Assembly (NCBI RefSeq): GCF_025666195.1
Contig: NZ_CP102592.1
Location: forward strand, 1,488,001-1,552,000
Reading direction: 5' to 3'
DNA: 64,000 nucleotides
Origin: Xanthomonas sp. CFBP 8443
GTDB lineage: Bacteria; Pseudomonadota; Gammaproteobacteria; Xanthomonadales; Xanthomonadaceae
The stretch's first letter is position 1. Each line of letters begins with the position of its first letter. Made by a program: the position numbers and the translations under genes. The notes beneath the pieces were generated by a model. That model was not told the DNA's origin and ran no database searches. It saw nothing but the letters and a program-made list of their open reading frames with translations. Positions 16,539 through 23,981 of the stretch are shown here, in pieces.

Positions 16539-17234
16539 ATGCCAGAGCAATCCACCACTGCACGTGCCAAGCGCGACAAGCGCGAGGGCAAGGCGGGCAG
16601 TACCCAGGCCGGCGAATTCGTCCGCGAGGAGATCGACCGGGTGCGCGAAGGCAAGACCGAGGTGAAATCGACCAAGCAGGCGATCGCCATCGGCCTGTCG
16701 AAGGCACGCCGCGCCGGGGTCAAGACCGGGGCGTCGAAGACCGCGTCCAAGGCGACCAAGAAAAAAGTGGCCAAGGAAGAAAGCAAGGGCGCCAGCAAGA
16801 AGAAGCCGTCGCCGACGCGGTCGCGCGGCGCCAAGAAGGCGCTCAAGACCGCGAGCAAGGGCAAGACCGCCACGCAGACGGTGGGCAAGCAGGCGCTGTC
16901 GTCGCAGACCAAGAAGGCGGCCGGCAAGCGCACCGCCTCCAGCCGTTCGGCCGCGGCGAAAAAAGCCGCGCAGACCAAGGGACCGGCCGTGCGCAAGGCC
17001 GCGGCCAAGAAGGCGGCAGCGACCCGCGGCGCCACGACCAAGAAGACCGCGAAGAAGTCTTCGGCCAGGAAGACGGCGGCGAAGAAGACAGCCACCAAGA
17101 AGACAGCATCGAAGAAGACCGCCACCAAGAAGGCAGCAACGAAGAAGGCAACTGCCAGGAAGTCCGCCGCGAAGAAGAGCACGGCCAGGAAATCGGCTGG
17201 CGGCAAGCGCGCCTCCAGGAAGACCGGAAGCTGA
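16539..17234 (+). CDS. DUF6496 protein with histone-H1-like lysine/alanine tail
   Basis: A 231-residue, strongly basic protein. The ATG at 16539 follows GGAG with ideal spacing. Residues about 15-60 form the conserved head (EFVREEIDRVREGKTEVKST, then KQAIAIGLSKARRAGV). The rest (about 60-231) is low-complexity Lys/Ala/Thr/Ser, with KKTA, KKAA and ARKSA repeats that become more regular toward the C-terminus, much like AlgP/HctB or eukaryotic H1 tails. Such tails bind DNA non-specifically and may compact or protect it. The tail is encoded by AAGAAG-rich near-repeats prone to length change. Function in this organism is inferred from composition. Confidence 0.85.
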   Translation: MPEQSTTARAKRDKREGKAGSTQAGEFVREEIDRVREGKTEVKSTKQAIAIGLSKARRAGVKTGASKTASKATKKKVAKEESKGASKKKPSPTRSRGAKKALKTASKGKTATQTVGKQALSSQTKKAAGKRTASSRSAAAKKAAQTKGPAVRKAAAKKAAATRGATTKKTAKKSSARKTAAKKTATKKTASKKTATKKAATKKATARKSAAKKSTARKSAGGKRASRKTGS

Positions 17235-17354
17235 GTCTGCGGGGCTTCAGCGCGTGCGCCGGGTGCTCGATCTGCTTCAGGTCGCCGCCCCAGGTCAGCG
17301 CGTTGGCATCTAGCTTCGTCGCCGTGCACCTACACTGGGGTCATCGCCTCGCCG

Positions 17355-17390
17355 CGTCACCGGCGGCCGCAGCAGCGGTCGCCGGTGACG
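17355..17390. terminator. Perfect 10-bp inverted repeat, possible terminator
   Basis: CGTCACCGGC (17355-17364) pairs with GCCGGTGACG (17381-17390); the 16-base interval can pair further (GCCGC with GCGG). There is no U-tract on either strand. It lies between the converging DUF6496 and MazG-like genes, so it may end both transcripts. Confidence 0.5.
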
Positions 17391-17445
17391 CAGGGTAATC
17401 TGAAATCGCGTCGCGGTCCCGCGATCCGCTAGTGCCGCCGGTTGC

Positions 17446-17796
17446 TCACAACTCGGTGTATTTGGTGATGCGCCCCTTGGCGCGCTCGACCGGATACTTG
17501 TTCGCGTTGACCTGCATCTTCTGCCGCGCGGCCTCGATCGGATCGATGCCCAGCTTGTCGCAGAGCTGAAGCAGGTACAGCAGCACGTCGGCCACTTCGC
17601 TGCCGACCTGGGCCTTCTTGTCTTCCGACAGTTGCCGGCTCTGCGCGTCGTCGAGCCATTGGAAGTGCTCCAGCAGTTCCGACGCCTCGACCGACAGCGC
17701 CGCGGCCAGGTTGCGCGGCGAGTGGAACTGGCCCCACTCGCGTTCGTCGGCGAAGGCGCGCTGGGCGGCTTGCAGGTCGTGGAGGCTGTCGGGCAT
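17446..17796 (-). CDS. MazG-like nucleotide pyrophosphohydrolase (RS21-C6/dCTPase type)
   Basis: A 116-residue protein. The EASELLEHFQW segment (about 37-48) and the later EVADVLLYLLQLCDKLGID (about 67-86) supply the ExxE...ExxD Mg-binding set of all-alpha NTP pyrophosphatases. VNANKYPVERAKG closes the fold. The length and the REWGQFHSPRNLAAAL opening match the RS21-C6/dCTP pyrophosphatase branch. It hydrolyses a nucleoside triphosphate to the monophosphate and PPi, probably a house-cleaning role against modified dCTP. It is a single-gene unit converging with the DUF6496 gene. Confidence 0.9.
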   Translation of the reverse strand: MPDSLHDLQAAQRAFADEREWGQFHSPRNLAAALSVEASELLEHFQWLDDAQSRQLSEDKKAQVGSEVADVLLYLLQLCDKLGIDPIEAARQKMQVNANKYPVERAKGRITKYTEL

Positions 17797-18051
17797 GGGC
17801 GGTTCCGGGAGCGGGACTTCGTATGCTAATGCAAGGGGACAGCGGCCTGGCGCGGATCGCTAACCGTGTATGTCGGGGCCGCCGCTTCACGGTTGTCGCG
17901 ACATGCGGCGTGGGGCGCGCGCCGACGATGCTGGTTTCCTGTATTTCGCGCACCACATCCGCAGGGCAGCAGCGGTCTGCCTATCTGGCGCGCCGACGCT
18001 CGTCTGGGGCCGGAAGCCGGCGAACACCGCCGCGCACGCACCGACGCGGGA

Positions 18052-18354
18052 TCACCCCTCGGCATCCTTGCGCCAGCGGGCAATGGCGTCGGACACGGCG
18101 TCGCCGTAGTCGCGGGAAACATCGCGCGGGTGGCGTGGCGAAGCGGTGTCGCGCAGGCGCCCGGCCAGCCTGTCGCAGGCGGCACGGCCGCCGGCCAGCA
18201 CGTCGGCGCGCTCGGCGGCGTCGAGCCGGATCAGCAGCGAATAGCCCAGCCACGATGCGCTGCAGTTCACGTCGAGGAAATATTCCTCGGCCGATTGCAG
18301 CAGATACCAGTCGTGCGGCGCATGATCCAGCACGCTCAACACGATCCCGGTCAT
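18052..18354 (-). CDS. Small conserved-looking cytosolic protein, unknown
   Basis: A 100-residue ORF starting at the ATG at 18354. It opens MTGIVLSVLDHAPHDWYLLQ, continues SAEEYFLDVNCSASWLGYSL and ends in a charged helix (DVSRDYGDAVSDAIARWRKD). Codon positions show the G/C-third bias of real genes here. I recognise no family, although the layout suggests a small alpha/beta fold. It has no membrane segment or signal. Its neighbours, a MazG-like gene and an SMI1-like gene, give no functional hint. Confidence 0.65.
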   Translation of the reverse strand: MTGIVLSVLDHAPHDWYLLQSAEEYFLDVNCSASWLGYSLLIRLDAAERADVLAGGRAACDRLAGRLRDTASPRHPRDVSRDYGDAVSDAIARWRKDAEG

Positions 18355-18823
18355 CGCTGCACGGCCCGTTCGTCGATTCCGGTCGCATTGCAGTCGCTAC
18401 CCACGCGTCGTACGAGACAGTGCGCAACGCGTAGTCGTCTCGCGATCGCGCAGCGGAAAGTCTGGAAATAGTGCGGGCTCATCGACCTGGGTGCGTGGTT
18501 GCGGTCGCGACATCGTAGCGGGGCGTGGTCGATGCTGCAGCCCGGATTCGGCGTCCGGAGCGAACACGACGAGTAACGCGGACAAGGTGCAGTGCAAGCC
18601 GACCGCAGTTGCCGCTCCCAATCTCCAATCCCGATCCCAATTCAGGCAGCCAAACCGCCAGGGGCACTGATCCGGGCCAAGACAGCCGATATCGCACGAG
18701 GCTTCACCCCATACCCTCATCCGCCGCCGCGCGGCGCCTTCCATCGAAAGGATGCATGGAACCGGTGAGAGAGGCAAAGCGCTACGACTACAATCGGCAG
18801 CCATTTCGAAGAGTCACACAGCC
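18355..18823. other. Gene-free region with a degenerate repeat fragment
   Basis: 469 bp between the divergent small gene and the SMI1-like gene. No coding sense was found. A stretch at about 18712-18760 (TACCCTCATCCGCCGCCGCG onward) resembles a worn half-unit of the CTCTCCC/CTCATCCGG repeat family seen at 43271-43930. Confidence 0.55.
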
Positions 18824-19486
18824 ATGCTCGACGCATTCGAATCGATCGCGGCCGATGCCGGTTTCGCGCTGCCGCCGTTGCTGGCCGACTGGTACCGTCG
18901 CGGCCTGACCACGCTTGCGGACGATACGGTGCCGGCGCTGGGCAGCGACTACGACATCGAATGGCTGGATCCGCCGGCCTGCCGCCAGACCATCGACGAA
19001 TGGTTGAATCCGCAGGCGCAGCAGGGCATCGCCTTCTTCCCGTTCGCGCAGTCCGGCGCCGGCGACGCCTATTGCCTGGTGCGCCTGCCCGACCAGCGCC
19101 ACGGCGTGGCCTGCGTGTGGCACGACGCGGACGACAGTACGTTGCAATACGCGTCGTTCGACGCGTTCGTCGCCGCCCGCTTCACCCACGTGTTCGCCGA
19201 CCTGGGCGCGGTCCCGGTCGAGGGCCTGGATGTGGCGGAGGTGGCGCAGTTCGTGCAGCAGGACGTGGCGCGTTGCACCGAGGCGATGGAAGCGCCGCTG
19301 CGCGAGCTGCTGCGCCAGCAGAGCCGGTTGCCGGTGCAGTCGCTGGACTACCGCAGCGGCCCGAAGGCGCGTCCGGAAACCGTCGATGCGCTGATTCCGC
19401 AAGCCGTGCAGCAGGCGCAGCTGGCTTCGCTGGAACTGGCGTCGCCGGTGGCGTTCGCGATCGTGCCGCGCTGGGAGCTGGAGTAG
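18824..19486 (+). CDS. SMI1/KNR4-like protein
   Basis: A 220-residue soluble protein starting at the ATG at 18824. The FALPPLLADWYRRGL opening, then YDIEWLDPPACRQTIDEWL and AFFPFAQSGAGDAYCLVRL, follow the SUKH-superfamily pattern (N-terminal helices, a DIEWL strand, then an F-PFA-SG-GDxY segment). Other SUKH members are toxin-immunity proteins or yeast cell-wall regulators. No toxin, VgrG or Rhs gene is nearby. It is the second SMI1-like gene in the window after the one at 10180-10785; the two share only the fold-level pattern. Confidence 0.7.
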   Translation: MLDAFESIAADAGFALPPLLADWYRRGLTTLADDTVPALGSDYDIEWLDPPACRQTIDEWLNPQAQQGIAFFPFAQSGAGDAYCLVRLPDQRHGVACVWHDADDSTLQYASFDAFVAARFTHVFADLGAVPVEGLDVAEVAQFVQQDVARCTEAMEAPLRELLRQQSRLPVQSLDYRSGPKARPETVDALIPQAVQQAQLASLELASPVAFAIVPRWELE

Positions 19487-19518
19487 CGGCGCCACTTCGC
19501 CCGCACGGCGTCGGGGGT

Positions 19519-20631
19519 TCAGCGCCGCGCCGCCGCGCCTTCGCCGCGCATCAGCGCTTCGACATCGGCCTGCGCGACCATCGCGTTGTCGCCCGGGGTG
19601 GTCATCGCCAGTGCGCCGTGCGCGGCGGCGTAGTCGATCGCCGCCTGCGGGCCGGCGTTGCACAGCAGGCCGTGGATCAGGCCGGACACGAACGCATCGC
19701 CGCCGCCGACGCGGTCGAGGATGTCCAGCTCGCGCGCGACCGAGCGGTAGCTGGCCTGGCGCGTGTGCAGCACCCCGGCCCAGTGGTTGCGCGAGGCCGA
19801 GTGCGCATCGCGCAGCGGGAACGCCACCGCCTGCAGCTGCGGATAGCGCTGCAGCGCCAGCCGCGCGGCTGCTTCGGCCGGGGCCGGGTCCATCGGCGTG
19901 CTGCGTTGGCCGACGCCGCGCATGTCCAGGCCCAGGCAGCCGGCAAAGGAATATTCGTCGCCGATCAGCAGGTCGCATTCGGCGACGATGCGCTGGTTGA
20001 CGTGGCGCGCCGCGTCCGGATCGGGATGGCTGTTCCACAGGCTGGCGCGGTAGTTCAGATCGTAGGACACCAGCGCGCCGTGGCGGCGCGCGGCCTGTAC
20101 CGCGGCGATCGCGGTCTGCGCGGTGGATTCGGACAGCGCGGCGAAGATGCCGCCGGTGTGCAGCCAGCGCGCGCCGGCGTCGCCGAACAGCGCCGGCCAG
20201 GCGAATTCCTCCGGCCGCAACTGCGCGGCCGCCGAATAGGCGCGGTCGGAGACGCCCAGCGCGGCGCGCACGCCGAAGCCGCGCTCGGTGAAGTTCAGGC
20301 CCATGCGCGTGTTGCGGCCGATGCCGTCGTAGTCGCGCCACACCAGGTGCCGGGTATCGCAGCCGCCCTGCAGGATCAGGTCCTCGGCGAGCAGGCCGAG
20401 TTCGTTGCGCGGCAGCGCGGTCAACGCCACGGTCGGGCGGCCGAAGGTCTTGCGCAGGCCGCGGGCGACGTTGTATTCGCCGCCGCCTTCCCACACCCGG
20501 AACTGGCGCGCGGCGCGGATGCGCTCCTCGCCCGGGTCCAGCCGCAGCATCACCTCGCCCAACGCCGCGCAGTCCCAGCGGCGCGGGGCGGGCAGGGTGG
20601 CGAAGGCAGGATCGGCCGGCGCTGCGCTCAT
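19519..20631 (-). CDS. kdgK: 2-dehydro-3-deoxygluconokinase (PfkB family)
   Basis: A 370-residue sugar kinase that converts KDG to KDPG with ATP, the last cytosolic step before the KDPG aldolase. An N-terminal GEVMLRLDPGEERIRAARQF and WEGGGEYNVARGL segment forms the sugar site. VGGGDAFVSGLIHGL near 309-322 is the PfkB signature with the catalytic Asp (GGGD here; GAGD is commoner). It is the distal gene of the alginate operon: its ATG overlaps the esterase stop by 4 bases. No eda gene is present in the window, so the pathway must finish elsewhere in the genome. Confidence 0.92.
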   Translation of the reverse strand: MSAAPADPAFATLPAPRRWDCAALGEVMLRLDPGEERIRAARQFRVWEGGGEYNVARGLRKTFGRPTVALTALPRNELGLLAEDLILQGGCDTRHLVWRDYDGIGRNTRMGLNFTERGFGVRAALGVSDRAYSAAAQLRPEEFAWPALFGDAGARWLHTGGIFAALSESTAQTAIAAVQAARRHGALVSYDLNYRASLWNSHPDPDAARHVNQRIVAECDLLIGDEYSFAGCLGLDMRGVGQRSTPMDPAPAEAAARLALQRYPQLQAVAFPLRDAHSASRNHWAGVLHTRQASYRSVARELDILDRVGGGDAFVSGLIHGLLCNAGPQAAIDYAAAHGALAMTTPGDNAMVAQADVEALMRGEGAAARR

Positions 20632-21848
20632 CGCGCCTTGCAGCCGAACAGCGACAGGTCGATGGCCTCGGCCATGCGCGCGTAGCCCGCGTCGTTGGGG
20701 TGCAGGTGGTCGCGGGTGATGGCGGCCGGCAGCGATTCGGGATTGTCGGGCATGCGCAGGATCGCGTCGAAGTCGATCACCGCGGAGAACGCCTTGCCGT
20801 TGCGGATGAAGTCGTTCAACGCCTGGCGGGTGGCGGCGGAAACCGGTTCGTAGCGTTCCGAGGCGCCGAACGGGGTCAGCGTCGCGCCGATGGTGGCGAT
20901 GCCGTGCTGGCGCAGGCGTTCGACCACCTGCCGGTAGCCCAGCATCATGTCCGCGGCATTGCGTCCGGGCGCCAGCGCCGGCGGTCCGCTGTGGCGGATG
21001 TCGTTGATGCCTTCGAACAGCACGACCTGGTCGACGCCGGGCAGCGCCAGCACGTCGCGGTCCAGGCGCGCGAGTGCGCTGGGACTGCGGCCGGCGTCGA
21101 GCAGCTTGTTGCCGCTGATGCCGGCGTTGAGCACCACCACCTGGCCCGGGCAGGCCTGCTCCAGGCGCTTGGCCAGCAACGCCGGCCAGTCGCCGTGGCG
21201 GCCGCGGCTGGCGGTGGCGCCTTCGGTGATCGAATCGCCCAGCGCCACCACCACCCGCGGCGACGCGGTGGTCTGCGCATACACCGCCGAGACCACGTTC
21301 TGCCGGTAGCTCAGCGCGGTGGCATCGGCGACGTCGACCTTGCCGTCGGCAATGCGCACCGCGGTGCGGCGCACCGCCGGCCGCGCGGCGTCGGGGAAAT
21401 ACACGGTCAACGCGACCTCGGCCAGGGCCGGCACGCGCAGCGCCACCGGATCGCTGAGCAGCACGCTGCCCGGCGCCAGCACGATCTCGCCGCGGCCGTC
21501 GAACAGCACCGGTTGCGCCGGCTGCGTGGCGCCGGCCAGGCGCACCGAGGCCGCGCCGATCTTCAGCGGCGCGGTGCCCAGTTCGTTGCTGATGCGAAAG
21601 CGCAGCGCCTGCGCCGCGGCGCCCAGGCGCATGTCCTGGCGCACGCTCTGGCGCTCGAACTGCAGCGAAGTGCCGGCCGGACCGTCGAGCCGGTCCGGCG
21701 TGGGCGAGGCGATCCAGGCCGGCACCCAGCGGGCGCCTTCCTGGCCGGCCTCACGCGCCGCCACCGGTGCCGCCAGGCACAACGCCAGCGCGGCGGCCGC
21801 CGCTCCGTTCCACAACAGCTGCCGCAAGGGCAAGGATTGCCTGGACAT
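20628..21848 (-). CDS. Exported SGNH/GDSL esterase (XynE-like)
   Basis: A 406-residue protein with an N-terminal signal peptide (LWNGAAAAALALCLAAPVAA), so it is periplasmic or secreted. Residues about 40-200 form a beta-rich domain. The SGNH catalytic domain follows: block I VALGDSITEGA (about 203), block III VLFEGINDIRH with the oxyanion Asn, and block V DHLHPNDAGYARMA with the Asp-His pair. This arrangement matches XynE-like SGNH hydrolases, several of which are acetyl esterases. Its place between the SDR (23-bp gap) and kdgK (4-bp overlap) in an alginate operon suggests removal of O-acetyl groups from the polymer. That role is inference. Start at 21848. Confidence 0.88.
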   Translation of the reverse strand: MSRQSLPLRQLLWNGAAAAALALCLAAPVAAREAGQEGARWVPAWIASPTPDRLDGPAGTSLQFERQSVRQDMRLGAAAQALRFRISNELGTAPLKIGAASVRLAGATQPAQPVLFDGRGEIVLAPGSVLLSDPVALRVPALAEVALTVYFPDAARPAVRRTAVRIADGKVDVADATALSYRQNVVSAVYAQTTASPRVVVALGDSITEGATASRGRHGDWPALLAKRLEQACPGQVVVLNAGISGNKLLDAGRSPSALARLDRDVLALPGVDQVVLFEGINDIRHSGPPALAPGRNAADMMLGYRQVVERLRQHGIATIGATLTPFGASERYEPVSAATRQALNDFIRNGKAFSAVIDFDAILRMPDNPESLPAAITRDHLHPNDAGYARMAEAIDLSLFGCKAR

Positions 21849-21871
21849 CGCGTGACTCCTACACAGGTGGA

Positions 21872-22624
21872 TCAGGAAAAGAACACGCCGCCGTTGACGT
21901 CGAGGTTGGCGCCGTTGATGAAGCTGGCCGCGTCCGAGGCCAGGTACACCGCCGCGTCGGCGGCTTCGGCGGCGCGGCCTTCGCGGCGCAACGGGGTAGC
22001 GTTGGCGACGAACGCGCGCACTTCCGGCTTGGTGAAATCGTCGTGGAAGCGGGTGGCGATCATGCCGCAGCACAGCGCGTTGACGCGGATGCCGCGCGGG
22101 CCCAGTTCCTTGGCCATCGCCCGCGAGAAGGTCATCACCGCGGCCTTGGCAGTGGCGTAGATCGCCGCGCCCGGACCGCCGCCGTCGCGCCCGGCCAGCG
22201 AGGCGAAATTGACGATCGCGCCGCCTTCGGCCATGTGCGGGGCCACCGCCTGTGTGGTCAGGTACACCGACTTCAGGTTGAGGTCCATCACCTGGTGGAA
22301 GAAGGCTTCGTCGATGTCGGCCAGCGGCTTGCGCGCGACCATGCCGCCGGCGACGTTGACCAGGATGTCGATGCGCTGGCCGAACGCCTGCTGCGTCGCG
22401 GCGACCATGCCGGCCACGGCCTGCGCGTCGGCGGCATCGGCGCGGTGCACGATGGCCTGGCCGCCGGCGGCGAGGATCTGCTGCAGTGTCGCCTCGGCAC
22501 TGGCCGCGTCGTTGGCGTAGTTGATGCACACCTTGGCGCCGGCCGCGGCCAGCTTCAGCGAAACTTCGCGGCCGATGTCACGGCCGCCACCGGTGACGAT
22601 GGCCACCTTGTCTTTGAATTGCAT
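21872..22624 (-). CDS. Short-chain dehydrogenase, probable DEH (4-deoxy-5-hexulose uronate) reductase
   Basis: A 250-residue classical SDR. TGGGRDIGREV (about 10) is the cofactor loop, NVAGG the structural motif, with a catalytic Ser in the FASLAGRDG segment and YATAK at about 157-161. The C-terminus INGANLDVNGGVFFS is standard. In alginate and pectin pathways an SDR of this size reduces DEH, the open form of the unsaturated uronate released by PL17 lyases, to KDG. Its position between the uronate transporter (43-bp gap) and the esterase in the same operon as kdgK makes that the best reading. A related dehydrogenase acting on another uronate product cannot be excluded. Confidence 0.87.
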   Translation of the reverse strand: MQFKDKVAIVTGGGRDIGREVSLKLAAAGAKVCINYANDAASAEATLQQILAAGGQAIVHRADAADAQAVAGMVAATQQAFGQRIDILVNVAGGMVARKPLADIDEAFFHQVMDLNLKSVYLTTQAVAPHMAEGGAIVNFASLAGRDGGGPGAAIYATAKAAVMTFSRAMAKELGPRGIRVNALCCGMIATRFHDDFTKPEVRAFVANATPLRREGRAAEAADAAVYLASDAASFINGANLDVNGGVFFS

Positions 22625-22667
22625 GAGCGATGAGTCCTTTGCGAGGGGGAACGAACGAGGAGCGCGA

Positions 22668-23981
22668 TCAGTCGCGCGTGGGGTGAGCGTCGAGCTTGTG
22701 GATGCGGCCGGTGACCAGCCACAGCGCGGCCAGCGAGGCCGGCACCAGCGCGGCGACCAGGATGAACATTGGCGCGTAGGAGTCGGCGGTCATCACCGGC
22801 ACCAGCCAGGTGGTGATCAGGGTGCCGGCGACCGCGGCCATGCCGCCGATGCCGGCCAGCGAGCCGACCGACTTGCCGTCGAACAGGTCGCCGGGCAGGG
22901 TCTGGATGTTGCCGATCGCGATCTGGAAACCGAACAGCACCGCGGCGATGGTCAGCACCGCGATGGTCGGATCGGCGGCGAGTACCGCGCCGAGCAGCGC
23001 CGGCGCCATGATCGCCCCGCCCAGGGTGATGGTCCATTTGCGTGCGCGGTCCACGCTCCAGCCGGCCGCGATCAGCCGTCCCGACAGCCAGCCGCCGGAC
23101 AGGCTGCCGAGCATCGCGCCGACGAACGGCACCCAGGCGAACGCGCCGATCTGCTTGATGTCGAAATGGAAGGTCTCGGCCAGGTAGATCGGCAGCCACG
23201 ACACGAACAGCCACCAGATCGGGTCGATGAAGAAGCGCGACAGCACGATGCCCCAGCTCTGCCGGTGCGACATGATCTGGCGCAGGCTCGGCAGGTAGGC
23301 GGGCTTGTCCGACACGCTGCCGTCGGCCGGCGCGTCCAGGATCAGCGCGCGCTCGGCGGCATCCACCCACGGATGCTTGTCCGGGCCGGCGCGGTAGATC
23401 ACCAGCCACGGCAGCAGCCACACGAAGCCGAGCGCGCCGACCAGCACGAAGGTGCCTTTCCAGCCCAGCCACAGGAACAGCAGCGCGATCAGCGGCGCCG
23501 ACACGATCGCGCCGATCGAGGCACCGGCGTTGAAGATGCCTTGCGCCAGCGCGCGCTCGCGCGCCGGGAACCACTCGGCGTTGGCCTTGACCGCGCCCGG
23601 CCAGGCGCCGGCCTCGCTGATGCCGAGCATCGCCCGCACGACGCTGAAGGAGGTGATCGAATGGGTCACCGCATGCAGCGCGATCGAGATCGACCACACC
23701 GCGATCGACAGCGCGAAGCCCATGCGCGTGCCGATGATGTCGAACAGGCGCCCGAACACGAACTGCCCGGCCGCGTAGAACAGCATGAAGATGGTCACCA
23801 GCAGCGCGTAGTCTTCCTTGGTCGCGCCGATGTCCTGCGAGATCGCCGGCCACATCACCGCCAGCGCGTTGCGGTCGATGTAGTTGATCACCGTGGCCAC
23901 CGCGATCAGGCCCACGATCATCCAGCGCACCGCGCTGCGTTTGGTCGGCTTGCCCGGCTTGGCGAAGACGGGCGCGCTCAT
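22668..23981 (-). CDS. MFS uronate transporter (ExuT/anion:cation symporter type)
   Basis: A 437-residue, 12-helix inner-membrane protein. The opening RWMIVGLIAVATVINYIDRN is the signature of the ACS family (ExuT, GudP, LgoT), followed by FGRLFDIIGTRMGF (motif A) and GISEAGAWPGAVKANAEWFP, also ACS-typical. It should import the unsaturated uronate monomer or DEH by proton symport. Its start overlaps the PL17 stop by 4 bases (23978-23981), so the two are translationally coupled. This fits uptake of what PL17 makes in the periplasm. Confidence 0.92.
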   Translation of the reverse strand: MSAPVFAKPGKPTKRSAVRWMIVGLIAVATVINYIDRNALAVMWPAISQDIGATKEDYALLVTIFMLFYAAGQFVFGRLFDIIGTRMGFALSIAVWSISIALHAVTHSITSFSVVRAMLGISEAGAWPGAVKANAEWFPARERALAQGIFNAGASIGAIVSAPLIALLFLWLGWKGTFVLVGALGFVWLLPWLVIYRAGPDKHPWVDAAERALILDAPADGSVSDKPAYLPSLRQIMSHRQSWGIVLSRFFIDPIWWLFVSWLPIYLAETFHFDIKQIGAFAWVPFVGAMLGSLSGGWLSGRLIAAGWSVDRARKWTITLGGAIMAPALLGAVLAADPTIAVLTIAAVLFGFQIAIGNIQTLPGDLFDGKSVGSLAGIGGMAAVAGTLITTWLVPVMTADSYAPMFILVAALVPASLAALWLVTGRIHKLDAHPTRD

